A stretch of 64,000 bases of DNA from Harmothoe impar (GCA_947462335.1 OX381708.1:42721377-42785376); one strand, 5' to 3'. Counted from the stretch's first letter, positions 48,601 to 61,493 are shown. Program-made: numbers and translations. Notes: generated by a model not told the origin, from the sequence alone.

Positions 48601-50158
48601 GCCCTATGACGGTAACTGGCTCACTGGTTACCCCCCCTGGTGCCACTGCACAAGTGGCACACTTTGCCTGCCTGGTATTCTTACAGGACATGGTGGTCTC
48701 GTCAAAGTTATTGTTACCTGTACAGACTACAGACTGCCAGGTGTTGCGGACACATATGTAATACTTTTTACAGTGATCATAGTCGGGCAGATAGGATCCG
48801 TCAGTACAGGTGCTAGGCTTGGTGGTGCAGTCGACCACTGGGTCACAGGAGGCACATTTAGCTCTACCACGAGGGAGACAGCTTACGCTATCAGCGTCAA
48901 ACTGCTGATTGCCTCTGCATTGTCTGGGCTGCCAGTTATTGCTGAAGCCACATGTGTAGTACCTGCCACAGTTCTGGTAATCAGGGAGGGTGGCATTAAA
49001 GACGCAGGTCGTCGGCCGGATGCCACAGTCTGCCGGGGCAGGACCTGGTGAGGCCGGTACCCCGGGTAGCCGGGGGTCCGGCCGGTCAGCGGGTTGAACA
49101 GCAGGTCGAATACCCGCCTGGGCATTCAACAGGAGCCAATTGATACCTGAAATAGAAAGTGTACCTGTTAACAGGAGTTCCTCTCTCTATCTCGAAAAGT
49201 TTTAGTTTACTCAGGATATGCACCCAATAATGATGATCTAGCATGAAGCACTATCCATATTATTGTATTAAACAACTTCGGTCTCACAGCTTTGCCGTAT
49301 TGTCCTTGGCACCTCGATTCTGTCCAAGTGTTTGAGTTTTGAACAATTTTATGTTGCACGGATATAAACACCAGGTGATGCAAGACTTGCTTTTGAACAT
49401 TAACAGTGGCAAAATTAAAGAGTTAAATACAGTAAAGTAGACCTATGTTTTTATGATTTGAATTTTGCATGCAGGCAACGTTTCAATTGCAGGTGTATTA
49501 ATTTGCAATTTCTGGTACAGCCATCAGCAATTTTGTGCAAAACAGGTATGCTATTGAACTATTTATGAACTATTAACTAACAAATTCTCGTCCTTGTTGT
49601 TGACTACTGTTTGTCCTTAGGCCAAAGTAAGCATAAGTGATTTACGTAACTCAGAAATAACAGAGGCTTACTGGTCGGCCCATGGAGTCTAAAATAGTCC
49701 CACTAGTCACGACGCTCTATATCAGTACACATACAGATCTGTGCCGTGCAGTTCCTTATAATGTGTAAACCTGTATACCTTTCATCAACTACCTAGATTG
49801 ATCTATAAGAAAATACATTTCGATTTGATTATTTTATACTTCTGTGGCTTCGTTTGCATACGAAACCAGATCCCTGGGTGAAGTGTTGTAATCACTTTTC
49901 AAAATTACAGTAGTTCCACCTGGTCAAATGCTTTATATCTATCTCTAAGTTAATTTAAATTACGTAGTCTCCATGTTCCAGAATGATGGTACTTTTGATC
50001 ATGCAAGACCTGGCTCGAGATCAACAGAGAGATAGCTAATTCCAATAACTGCTTTACCTTTAGGCCTACTGAATACATTAAAAAGCAACAAGTTAATAGC
50101 ACTTACTTATAAGAAATGTGACTAGTAAAACATGACGACCCACAGAAGACAGCTCCAT
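35360..50158 (-). CDS. Chitin-binding, mucin-stalked adhesion GPCR (20 exons, complete)
   Basis: Predicted cell-surface receptor of about 2,075 residues. Exons read on the minus strand: 50158-50107, 49146-46078, 44014-43908, 43567-43334, 42964-42896, 42658-42550, 42084-41868, 41610-41508, 41167-41109, 40864-40753, 40438-40335, 40087-39985, 39698-39542, 39230-39161, 39053-38987, 38758-38682, 38434-38308, 38071-38030, 37785-37696, 36619-35360. Every junction has GT and AG and keeps the frame, ending at a TAG. Order: signal peptide (about 1-28), CBM14 x5 (58-503), mucin region (504-1040), HormR-like (1041-1076), GAIN with GPS (1077-1377), 7TM (1378-1626), tail (to 2075). The 7TM resembles latrophilin/CELSR-type adhesion GPCRs. 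The start is chosen because exon 1 plus the start of exon 2 gives a clean signal peptide. What I infer: chitin or mucus sensing by a tethered agonist. No orthologue name can be given. Confidence 0.93.
38030..40438 (-). CDS. Seven-transmembrane exons of the adhesion GPCR
   Basis: Eight small exons encode the membrane domain. TM1 is at 40438-40335, TM2 at 40087-39985 (with HHAAVLINLCIALIIAN), TM3 and the next loop at 39698-39542, TM4 at 39230-39161, extracellular loop 2 and TM5 at 39053-38987 (CWLRKDTGLIAAFAVPAI), the intracellular loop at 38758-38682, TM6 and most of TM7 at 38434-38308 (PLLGLTWVFALF, FQYLFCVFNSLQ) and the TM7 end at 38071-38030 (GFFIFFFHCALNKK). The TM3 Cys (LIC) and loop-2 CWL Cys that form the conserved disulfide are present. 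The usual TM3 tryptophan after HFFYLVAFF is replaced (FFMMFADG). Confidence 0.95.
40753..44014 (-). CDS. HormR-like segment, GAIN domain and GPS of the adhesion GPCR
   Basis: Eight exons (44014-43908 to 40864-40753). The first has a C-x-W...W...C pattern like a shortened hormone-receptor (HormR) domain. The next ones give the helical GAIN part (TDRQLKETILKLSML, NASVEAVSLITKIVEDGNRS) and then the beta part (VMSVSIQSLPNGEI, PPVRLYFAPLN). The GPS has the expected cysteines and tryptophans: C1330-x-x-W1333, W1343, C1348, C1360 and C1362, followed by H1364-L1365/T1366. Autoproteolysis at HL/T is standard in this family and would expose TNFAILLSPSP as the tethered agonist. All catalytic positions are intact, so cleavage competence is expected. 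Confidence 0.93.
46078..49146 (-). CDS. Exon 2 of the adhesion GPCR: five CBM14 domains and mucin stalk
   Basis: One 3,069-bp exon encodes nearly all of the ectodomain. The end of the signal peptide is completed here (cleavage likely after AQA). Five six-cysteine CBM14/peritrophin-A modules follow at protein residues 58-118, 119-183, 252-316, 317-388 and 434-503. They show the family's aromatic signatures (CGRYYTC, CKKYYIC, CSKFFRC, CNRFFLC, CSIIYIC). A Pro-rich linker separates modules 2 and 3. Residues 504-1040 are almost all Thr, Ser and Pro, with a repetitive TTTPIPTTTP-like core at 46540-47040: a likely O-glycosylated stalk. CBM14 domains are known chitin binders of peritrophic matrix, cuticle and chitinases. 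The antisense frame over the stalk is open only because of the biased codons. Confidence 0.93.
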
Positions 50159-53100
50159 GCTGTCAGGCGTTTAGTGTCTTATGAAGAGAAAGATTCTGAA
50201 AGTAAGAATATCAACATTAAACTCTGAACCAGTTAGACAGAATGCAGTTCAATGTAGTTTAAAATTATCGTAATCTCATTTCCGTTAGGGCCGTCAACTA
50301 CCCTGATACATAATGCCTGGGTGTAATGCAATTCGATTCCCATTTGCTGCTCAGGTTGCCCACTGTGAAACTAACAAGTACATGTCTAATTGCTGAATTA
50401 GCACACCGAACAAGCAACGGTGCGACCACACCTATGGTCCCAGGATGTAGTTTGCATATTTTCCCGCAATGACAAGGACGTCATAATATCCTCAGTCGGA
50501 CACCCAAAGAAAATACATTATCCATCCAATATGACCATCAATGAATATCAATTGAAGTGCCTTCAAATTAGCATTTGGAAACACCTGCCAATGTTAAGTA
50601 TATTTAAAGATCTTTAAATAGAGGCACACATTGCATTATAGCATAAAAAGTAGTACCCATCCAACCATAGGTTAAATTGTTTTGCTACTGGAACACTTGA
50701 GCCTATTCCCTCCCTTATGACAAGGCTATGCTGAACCATCGGCCCAAACCATTGACTTGTGCATAGACTGTTTGATGCCTACTGTTCAGCCCTACCTCTG
50801 AATGTTGAATGGTGAGTTTTAGTGTAATACATGCGCCAGCTGCTGAGTTTCCATCGTATACAGTTTCCCATTAAATGTAGGACTATATGTGGGTCCTGTA
50901 ATAAGAGATCCGTGCCCAGAATGTATGCCCAATGATGAGGGTACATCCTTTCCAGGGGCCAGTCGGAAATATACAATCCTCCCACCATCCTGCTTGTTCA
51001 TTTAGTACACTCAGAAAGTAAATATGATTATGATTATCTTCCGTACATGTCTGTGTGCTCTTCCCAGTTCACAGGAAGAGGTGACGAACTGGATATGTGT
51101 GCCTCTTCCATAATTAGCAGTCTAGATCAACAGTGTATATTTGTGTAGGGATCATATGTATACAGACACAGAGGGCAGTAATTGTTGTGTTTAGTATGGC
51201 ACTGTGACTACCCGGATGAGGTATACCCTCCTGCCCCTGCACAGTAGGCACACATTAATGCACCACTGGGTGTGATTGGCGTCGTGTGAAAATTGCATTG
51301 CGCATGATTTTGAATGACACTGAAGTCATTTGAGCGACATTTTTGCCATTGATCAGAGACAGTGTGTGAACATGATTGTGTGTTTAATAATGCCTTTCTA
51401 TATAATGTTTTGTAAAAAGCGAGCGACTACTAATCATAGCAAATGCTTATGGAATAGTGTGTGTATGGTATACCTCAACTATAGTATGGGTTACCTAAAT
51501 GAAGAATTACATGTGGGGTATGTAGAGAGAGGTGAAGATAACCACTTGTGATTATTTGATGTGAAATAGTGAGGGGACATCTCAGGGTGGAGAATACATC
51601 TCATATAAATTTATACCTAGTCAGGGAATGGGAGTCTCTCTGCAGTTTGACTCCCTGTCATTGGTAACAAGACCCTCCTGGGATAAATATGATCCACCCT
51701 ATTTACCCAAACCCCACCCGCTACCGCTCCACCCCTGTACCCTTTCTCTATACGTCATATATATGTGTCACTATTACAACAGAGAGACACATATGTCTGG
51801 GCTCAGCGTTCCTGGTGGCGACAGTCTCCATAGTATAGCACGATCTGCGCAAAGAGACCCTATTGCAGGGTGCACCAATGTCCCTTCTCCCAGGTCATGG
51901 CATTATATATTGTCTGCCAGTGGTAGGAACAGGTCATGTGTGTCGGCCCAGAGCCGACAGACAGGTGTGGTTAGCTACAGGAGGAAGGGGTGGACACCTA
52001 CACACTGTCACCTCCCCCTCCCCACCTGTGTGTGGTTCAGTGACACGACTCAGCCTTAATGACGTGGGTGGGTATACCTCTTGATAGTAGCAATGGGAGG
52101 AGGGTGTTAACAAATGAAGGCTATTTGCAAAGCTATTCTAGGGTATGAGTCACCATGGTGATCCTGATTTGAGGGAATGGGTGGATATAACTTTTTTAAT
52201 ACGAAAGTACATGCTGACATGGACCTAGTATAATATGTAATTTAGTGTATTGTATCACCACAATGCCTCTATTGTATCTTGACTGAGGTTGCCAAGGAAT
52301 TAGTCTGGTTTCGGAAAAAGCACATATTCAAGTATAAGAACTGAAGTATAATTTCACCCGACGTGTGTTGTCCCCCGTTTTCAAAATGTCAAGCTCTCTC
52401 TACATTGCTATCTATTACCATGTGCCCTCTCCACCAGTATGTGCTGATCTCTCCCCCCTTTCTTCTTATCCCTTCCCTTTCCGGGTGTCTATCACGCTGT
52501 CTATATTGGTGTGTCTCATCTGTATTTAGCTGTTTCTACCTCTCTCTGTCTTCCTCAGTCGCTGTCTCTTGATCTTTCTTCATCCATACCTCCATCTAAA
52601 TCCCCCGCACACTTGCCATTTGGATTCTAGAAAGCCCTATCTCTAACCACCCACCCTGTTGAGGTAGGATCGCCACCTTTTTGCCCCAGCACATTATACC
52701 AATACTTCTTACCCCTCCCAGTCACGTGCCCCCGTGCCATGGTACCCCTGGTGGCCGGTAAACAGACGACAGTTCCCAGCGTCACCTGGTGAGACGCCAC
52801 CAAAGGAGGGGAGAAAGAGGTGGGCTGATCAGGCCACAATCACACCCACCCGCACACTCCTCTCCTGGGTCTAAAAACACATGACCCAGTATCTTTTTGG
52901 TGACTTCCTGTGTATGTGTGTGAAGGTATTTTGTAGAAGGCATCTGATACACATAGTAAGGCTGGAACAAGGTTATGTAGGCATAGCTGCTGATTTTTTT
53001 TGGGCCAATTCATTCCATTTCTTATCCTCTTAGTACACAGGTGCAAGGGCCAGAAGCATGTAAACAATTTTGTCTTATATCTATCATTTGAAGGGATTTA

Positions 53101-53689
53101 ACACATCTGTTATGCAAATAGAGCTCCTTTCACCATCAGCAGTTGCAGGGAATGGAGATCCTATTTGATCCTCTAATAATAATAACATTTGCTTTCATAT
53201 CTAAGCACTCTTAAGTACTCTATTACAGATTACACCCACATACTTCTTCAGGCCTTTATGCCAGGTGCCCCCATCCCACATACTTAATACAGGCTAATGG
53301 TCGGGAGTAGGAAGAGTCTAGACTCTTATTTGCACAAAAATGGGAGAAAGGCGTCTAGATGCAAATACATATGTGTCCTCGTCTCCAGGTGAGACTACGA
53401 TGTCGGCATGTCATTTATATCATGGATAGTTACGGGTACACTATATAGAGTTATCTCCATCTTGTTAAGGTGTTGGTGCCCCATCATGATGCTGACATTT
53501 CATATTTCCGTAGTTGGCATGTCCTTCATATTATACTTAATTCTGTACGAATAAATGCGTGATTTAGAAATGTCTATCCGTATCAGATTCAGTATCAGTA
53601 TCAATATTAGCCAGGGTTATTTGGCTTCCCAGAAGCCACATCATGCAATGAGCCTGAAGCCTTATAAATTATGTCTCCGGATAAGCTAT
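50159..53689. other. 5' side of the adhesion GPCR gene, no other gene supported
   Basis: Should hold the receptor promoter and any untranslated exon. Two overlapping minus-strand frames at 50779-51001 have no recognisable domain. Pyrimidine-rich stretch at 52390-52610. Confidence 0.5.
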
Positions 53690-54260
53690 ATACAGAGAAG
53701 CCATATACGGAGAAGCGATATGCACACTGTGCAGAGAAGCCGCATCTAGGGAAATTGCAAAGCCAAATTTTGGGTTGCTGAGACGCCACATCGTGGGTGA
53801 CTGAGAAGCCACATTGTGGGTGACTGAGAGAAGGCGCATTGCGGGAAGCCACATCATTGGTTACTGAGAAGCCACATTGTTGCCAACTGAGAAGCCACAT
53901 TGTTGCCGACTGAGAAGCCAGATTTTGGGTGACTGAGAAGGCGGATTGCGGGAAGCCACATCATTGGTTACTGAGAAGCCAGATTGGGCGTGACTGAGAA
54001 GCCAGATTGTGGGTGACTGAGAAGGCGCATCTTGGGAATCCACATCATTGGTTACTGAGAAGCCACATTGTCGGTAACTGAGATGCCACAAAGTGGCCGA
54101 CTGAGAAGCCACATTGTGGCTAACTGAGAAGGCCACATTACTGGTTACTGAGAAGCCACATTGAAGGTGACTGAGAAGCCACATTGAAGGTGACTGAGAA
54201 GCCACATCGTGGCTTGCTGGGAAGCCACATTGTAGGTGACTGAGAAACCACGAAGATTAT
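53690..54260. repeat. 23-bp minisatellite (CTGAGAAGCCACATTGT type)
   Basis: About 25 degenerate units of roughly 23 bp, some with CATCATTGGTTA spacers. Open minus-strand frames across it (SVTHDVAS-like) are artefacts of the repeat. Confidence 0.85.
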
Positions 54261-54394
54261 CCCCCTAGAAAGGTGAACGATGTCAAATGAAAAGATCCAC
54301 ACCATGTTGTTTAACTGTGAGAAGCCACACCATGGGTTACTTCAAAATATCATGGATGAACAGAGAAGCCACGTCATAAGTTAACTGAGAGGTC

Positions 54395-54575
54395 ACAGCG
54401 TGGCTAAGTGACTCTCTTGCTGACCTAAGAGAGTCACCTAGGGGAGTCATATGAACCATAGAGCTGTATGATTCCGCCAGGCTACTCCCTTAGGTCAGCC
54501 AGAGAGTCACTTAGGCTCCCTTAGGCGACCTGGACTCCCATAGAGAGGGAAGTCATTCTGGAGGCAACCTGGACT
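54395..54575. repeat. Cluster of GAGAGTCAC / GTGACTCTC inverted motifs
   Basis: Repeated AGAGAGTCAC, TGACTCTC, GGGAGTCAT and CCTTAGGTCAGC blocks in both orientations directly after the 23-bp minisatellite. A degenerate foldback is possible. Confidence 0.5.
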
Positions 54576-55313
54576 CTCTTTTGATGCTGTTTCCTTTCTC
54601 TGTGATGCAAAGAGAGATTGCATTGGCGGACTTTCCTAGCCCATCTTAAAAGGGTATTTTCTCCTCTTATCTGTCCACTCTTTTGTTTGTCTCAGGGACC
54701 CATATGCGTGGACACAGACACATGTATTCATCTTAGCTGCTATTTAGATGACCCCGTATAAATGATCTCAGCCTCTGTCATTAAGGTGAAGGAGCCATAC
54801 CCAGGAGCAGATCGTGAGTCGACAAAAGCCCTCAGGCTCCTCCAGAGACCGGAACTAGCGGAGACACCATAGTGTTTGAGATGCCCGTTGGCGGCGCTGT
54901 ATAGTGGTGGGCACGCTGGTCCCCCGAGGGTACCACATTGAACACAATACACAACGGGGACGGAAGGCCGGGTACCAGTACCAGTCAGCAATGCGCATGC
55001 CTATAGGGAAACGCACGGATTCCATCCACCAATAGGGCTGGAGGAGGTGATTATCTGTAAATTAGGCTCCGGCTTCCTTTGCATGGTCATCCTACTGAGC
55101 AGTCTTTGTATGACATTTTCGCATATCTCCCCCTGGCGTTCCTCCTCCACAATCCCCAATCTAACTACCCCTGCTCTTTCTTTCTGTACCTTTCTCCGGT
55201 CCTCTCCGTACATTATCGGTCCCTGTACCTCTCTTATGTCTTCCACTCTTCTTTCTCCCTTCTCTCTCTTCTCTCTTTCTGTCTCTATATTAAAGTAGAT
55301 CTCTCTCTCTCTC

Positions 55314-55314
55314 C

Positions 55315-55363
<49 letters not shown>

Positions 55364-55406
55364 TTTCTTCCTTCCTTTCTTTCTTTCTTTCTTTCTTTCT
55401 TTCTCT
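55314..55406. repeat. TTTC microsatellite
   Basis: Nearly uninterrupted CTTT units within a wider pyrimidine-rich tract (55080-55435). Confidence 0.95.
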
Positions 55407-55435
55407 CCTTGTGTCTCTGTGTCTCTCCATGTCGA

Positions 55436-58400
55436 CTTTTACTTTCAACCTGTGCGTCTTCCAGTGAACTTTGCGGTACATATTCATTTGGAACTAAACC
55501 GTCAAATAACTTCTCCCTATATATTTAGATCCATACGGAGTGTAACCTACGGGGTGGGGTGAAGTGGGCTCTTATATGTCCAACTCTTGATACCCCCTAC
55601 AGTAAGAGGCGAAGAAGTATTAACAGTGGTAGTCTGCCCCTTATATACCCCAGGTGCGTATTTGAAGACGATTATGTAGACTGATAATGCCAGTATTTAC
55701 TCTGTTGATGGGAACATTACAAAGGCATGGATTCGCCGGGGGGGGGGGGGGTGGGTGGGAGGGAGTGACCCTTAGCCACAGGAATCATTGGACCACAACG
55801 ACCTGACCTGACAGTAAAGTGTATTGTGGCATTGTATGTGTATGTGCTTATATATGCATGTGGAATGCATAGTTTACAGTGTAGGGTCTCAAAGAAGAAA
55901 GAGACAAAAAGTATCTTGCCAGACCCGTCAGGAGGAGGGGTAGAGGGGGGTAAACGGTCATCATTTGGCGATGGAACCACCAATAAGTGGCAATAATGTT
56001 ATACATGTCCTTCATTTTGGCCTGTGTCTCTCCTCTGATAGCCATGGGTAAAGAGCGAGAGGGGTAAGTGGGGGTTATTACGAGCTATATTAGCTATTTA
56101 TTTGTCCTATAGGGATACATTAAGCTGTATGTTTGCACTTGGGTCAAACCAAGAACAATTAAACCAACATTGGTGCTATTGTTAGTCTCAGTGGTACTAC
56201 TCGGTATATTTAGTGGTAGGGAGATTAATCCTTTGTAGATTGTAATCCGTTAATGATACATCCCCTTTCTAGATTTTAACACAGAAGCCCACATGATTGT
56301 CTGAAAAGGTATGAGTATTAGCTTGTGTTTTAAATGTGTATCTTAGTGCCTATGTCTACCTTTTTTTTAAACTCTATGGTCTATGTCTATAGTTTTTTAA
56401 CTCACCAAAATAGGGTTGGCCCGATAGAAGATCTAGCTGAATATATAGGGCCACAGGAACCGACATTTAGCCTATTTCTTATTAGGCCGTCCAGTGTGGG
56501 GGACATATGGTTGAAGCCACCTGCTGAAATAACGCGTCCCAGCAGGTCAGTGGGTACGCACCCCGCCCTCACCTGCATCTAAAAAGACACCCTCCCCCTC
56601 CCACCCCAGCCCCCACACCCTGCACACACACACTTTCATCACCTACCTGAAAATACGAAGTAGAATGGGAATTCTAGCCTACTTTAAACACCCCGTGGGG
56701 AATTCCCAGGGTGGTGCAGGGAGCACCGATTATCATATATAATAGGCCTCCATGGTTGGTTAATCACAACCCCCTCCCCCCCCCCCCATACAACTTCTCA
56801 CCCACCTATTGTACAATGTACACACATTCCATGTACCTGCATATATAACCTTAATAACCTCCACCACCATCATCAATACTGCTGAGTCATACCGAGCCCA
56901 TGACTGTAGACCCCATCCCCACTTCTCACCGTGACGCTGAGAAACATGCACTGTGTGAAGCAGTCAACATGCCACCTATCAATATCACGAGCAGGTTATC
57001 ACTAACACGTGGGAGCTGCTCAGAGCAACTGCCTGTCGATAATAGCTAAAAGCAAGCTATATAATTGAATACGGGGGCGCTGGAGATACCATTTCTATGG
57101 CTGTTGGCTTTATACAGAGCCCTGATCGGGTCCTGTGTCGTATGGGTCATCATGATTAACGTGTCTTATTGCCCAAGTTCTTCATATTTCAAGAAATAAA
57201 TTATCAATTTTCTCAATACATGTATAGGGACACGTAAATACAATGTGCCTGATTGTTGACTGATTGTAATGCCATTCATTATGGGTCAGCAACCTGGTTG
57301 GTACATATTGGTGCATACTGCATACTGGGGAGTGGCACCTTTCATACCTGTCTAAGGTATGTATGTGGTCACTTGAAGGAGTGGGGTGGGGCGGGGGCAA
57401 ACCCCATATCCTACCCTAAAGGCTAGGCACAACAGTCGTCCCTAACACCACCCCGGTCCACACCTGATACCCCCTACCAATCGGTGCATGTGGATGTGGG
57501 AAGGAGGCAGTTGGTCTTTAAGGCACATTGGGATGAATTATTAATCAAGGGGAGACGCAGTGTGTTCCACGAACCAGCTGTCCTAATGTATTAGCCCATT
57601 GACAGAACAGTATCGTAGGAAGGGTTAGGGCCTACAACTTTCCGTCTTCTGAGACATGGCTATACGCATCAGCAGTCGTGTGAAATGCCTTCAATTATTT
57701 GGTATGCAATTTACATAATGTAAAGAACAATCTGATACTGTATCGATATAATACAAATAGAACATGCCTTAATTCGGCATAATCAGTATGTGTATACCAT
57801 GCTGATTAGCTTTCATCAATGGGAAAGTTCTAGTCCACTATGTGGTGAAGCCTGAGTGGTGAGAATAAAGATTTAAAGCATGAGAAACCTGTACATCATA
57901 ACATATGATATAGCAATATCGAGATGTTTTTTCTAGCAAACATACCCGTATTCTTGCCATGGCAAATATATCTATCTGGCATATATTTCCATGACCTTAT
58001 ATAGTGCTAACGAGGTGAAGCAAACTGTATTTAGTCTACCATGTACTGAGGCGTCGTGAGGTGTCACCCAGACAACGTTGCGCGGCAACATAGTATACTC
58101 TGTAGCCAGTGTTAAATAGGGGATGCATATTATGTAGACATATATACGTTTCTGAACATAACTCTCCCAAAATTTAAATACAATTTGAATACACCACGGT
58201 CATACATCGTTTAAAAGCAATGCTATGGATTTGGAGCGCAAGTCTTTCACAGGACTATGACCTATGTAACTAATGCCCAGAACGTGTCCAAATGAGCATT
58301 ATGTATATAATTATGTGAAATATATGCTCTACATTACCCTCATTAGCCCTCCAAGTAACCATGACTGGTTTAGGCACGCCCCAAATATTACCAAAGGGGA

Positions 58401-58534
58401 AGGCATGGATCATGCTCAATGTTTATGCTCAAGAAGTTGGTGGAACGAAATGATAAGATTTGTAACACATGAGCCATGTAGAAACATGGTGTCGCACTGG
58501 CTGATATGTTTAGAAATGCAATCGTGCGAATAAG
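55436..58534. other. No gene seen
   Basis: Intergenic-type DNA with G-runs at 55739-55750, C-runs near 56770-56790 and short frames only. Confidence 0.55.
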
Positions 58535-60800
58535 GGAGCGTTCATTATTTATGCCAGGGGGGGGGGTGTGCAAATCAGGGGGGGGGGGTCATTTTTTTTA
58601 GGGGTATTCGGAGGGGGGGGTCTTTTTTTTTCAACCTATTCTTAGGGGGGGGTCTTTTTTTTTCAACCTATTCTGAGGGGGGGGGTCATTTTTTTTAGGG
58701 GTATTTATTTGGGAGGGGGTATTTTTTGACACAACGTGACGCGAATTTCACGACACATGTAGCGAATTGGGGTCATGAAGACGGTAGAACTTTGCTAAAT
58801 TTCTTGCCTACCAATCGACACATGAATGATTCACTACTTTTCTTTTCCTAAAGCAACAATAATTAACTGGAGAAAGAGCATTAATTCAACACGAGAAGAG
58901 TACAGAATGTAGGGGGTCTAAACAGAAAAGCTATCAGTGTGCAGTTAGATGAATGCTATTGTTGCACCGAAATATGACAGTACTGTATCCGAAATAGTTT
59001 GGGTTAATTGGACTTTAGCCTTGCCCATCACGTTTTGGCATCCATATGCAAGGGTGAACTTGCCTACATTTTTAGACCCTGCCTTTCTTCCCAATAGAGG
59101 AGCAGATGCATAGTATGCAAGATGCAGATCTACCTCATATAATGTTGATACATTGTAGCTTAGGTCCACTCCACCAGTCAAAGGCGTGATTACACTAGTC
59201 ATGATACACACTTTTCCTTGGTATATTGTACCAGACCCTGCTAAATGAGCCACAGCGTTTTGATTGCAGAGCTCTCAATATTTTTAGAATACCTTCACCA
59301 TCTCCCTGATAGCTGCCTGCTTCTCACAGATTCTAGGACTTATAAAATCAGCAGACTCATAGAGTAGACATGATCATCCCACTATAAATCGGTGTACCGA
59401 ATGCCTTGAAATGTAGCAAATAGCCACCAGATCCACAGAGTTTTCTGCTGCGGATGCCACTCCTTCTGTCGCCAATTTCTAAATCTCCCTCTAAGTTCAT
59501 CTTTGGCTTCAACAGAAATAAGGCACTGAATAATCATATTGCTACTCATCGCTACTTGGCCTTATCAGAATTTTTAGAGCTCTATATTTGGTTCTGGTCA
59601 AGTTGCTTCCGATGCTCTGCAGGGTTATCAGTGAGTTATTCATCACTATTTTAAAGCTTTTATTTTTTTTGTAGTCAATGCATTCCCATGGCTTGGTTAT
59701 ACTGACCACACACTAGAATATTGAAGGCAGGTACCTTATGGCATTTCCTCAAATAAAGGTTATCAACTATGGTGCACGTAACATCCATGCATACCATTGA
59801 TGGCTTAAGCGATTGTAATTGATCCGTGCCGTTATATAACAAAGACACATTCCCCTGTGACTCTTTGTTCAACTTCAAATTCTCACCCTCAGCTCCCTAT
59901 TTCTTACTGATCCTAGCCTTTGGAAAACCAAACTAGGTTTAAATAGTGATCTTGTTCCTTTAACTGCAAGTTATAATACCAGGATACATTAAAATGGGCG
60001 GATTGACCTCTAGATTTTCAAAATTTTCTTCAGGTTTGCCACTATTATTATGTCCAGAGCATCCCTTCATCAAACATCTTTGTTTTAAGCTGCAGTAGCG
60101 CGGAACAGGGGGGGGGGGGCTGGGGGCCTAGTAAAGTGGGGGAGCCAATCTTTTTGGGAAACATGAACATTCTAGACTCAGAGTACCCAAGAATACACCA
60201 ATCTCGAGGTAAAATTACTAAAACTTTCTTGAAAGACAAGCTCAAAGTCCCTCAGAACACATCAATTTCAATGTAAAATTACAAAATTTCCCAGGATCAT
60301 ATGGTAGACTTCAGACCACTCTGAATACACTAATATAAAGGTCAAATTCCCAAATTTTCTTGGGGCTTATGCCCCAAAACAACCATTTGTTTCTCCCTCT
60401 AACCAACACTCATCAGCTGGCTTTGGGAGCTGGGCCCCCCAACTTTATCCAGCTTCCGCGGCCCCTGAGCTGGGCCATTTCATGGTACTTCTACCAAACA
60501 GTATTAGCAGGACTTGTAGGTGGGGACCAAAATAATCACACCAATTTTTAGCAAAAATATCAAACGTGCCACGGAAACAGAAAAATGCCCGCTCTCCACA
60601 TAAATATATTCACCATATTGTTATGCCCTATAACCACTCCCTCAAATAATGGTTAAGCACATGCTATAAAAGGTTATAGTATAGGACTATGTGGACTTTG
60701 TATGTCGTTGATGCCATTATTAAGTATTTATAAACGTCTATGTTGAGGGGGGGGGTCATTTTTTTTCAACCTATTCGGACGGGGGGGGTCTTTTTTTTTT
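58535..60800. mobile_element. Repeat block bounded by G-runs, possible decayed transposon
   Basis: Both ends carry GGGGGGTCATTTTTTTT and TTTCAACCTATTC words (58553-58715 and 60745-60800). Between them are minus-strand open fragments: one of 102 codons at 58945-59253 and one near 59375-59540 reading ...WIWWLFATFQGIRYTDL before a stop. The latter faintly recalls the first-Arg box of tyrosine recombinases, which is a guess. A degenerate array of about 70 bp is at 60160-60360. Confidence 0.35.
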
Positions 60801-61493
60801 TACCCATACACAGATTTAATATGAAATCAGCATGTGACTACACATGGCACATGATTCCGACCATATGTAGTAATCTCTGAGTATCTTTCATTTTTCACAA
60901 AGTTGATATATGATATTCAAACCTAGCAATGCCTTAGGTATATGTTTATATCAGTGACTACTATCTCGATTATTATAGTATTCTGAGTAGTGCTGTAGTA
61001 TAGAAGACCTACCATAGTGGTAGTAGACATATGAATTACCTGTGTTTAAAGAATACATAACAAAGGTGCTCTATTATTTTAAGCACATAACAGCAAAAAA
61101 ACTGAATCTATATAGGATAAGAAGATAGAGGTTACATGGTCCGCTGAAGATCTCTGAGAAGCCTACTTTTCTAGTCATGGTTGGCTCGGGGTGGTATGTG
61201 GTATGTTAAAGACATAGGATGTCTTATTTTCTACCATTCTCTTTCTCTATATATCTTACATGTAAGGGGACTCTGCTGACCAGGGACCGTGTCTATATAC
61301 ACACACTATAGTAACTGGGAGGTTCCTGGCATGTCTGAATGCTAGGAACAATAGATAGGCTATGTGTATAGTATAGATATTGGAAGATACCCATCCTGTC
61401 TGCTTCAAGGTTCTGCCAGGAATGCACTTGTCTCTTACAACAATGCATATCTGGCATTGCTGACACACATGCACCCAGCCGGACAACAGCCAT
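60801..61493. other. No gene seen; flank of the retrotransposon
   Basis: AT-rich unique DNA. Minus-strand frames near 61256-61639 run across the terminal repeat boundary and are not coding. Confidence 0.55.

Noticed and set aside
50779..51001. Two overlapping minus-strand frames (69 and 60 codons)
   Set aside because: No domain, no second exon that joins in phase; kept only as unexplained.
55079..55528. 149-codon Phe/Leu/Ser frame
   Set aside because: Produced by the TTTC microsatellite and its pyrimidine-rich flanks.
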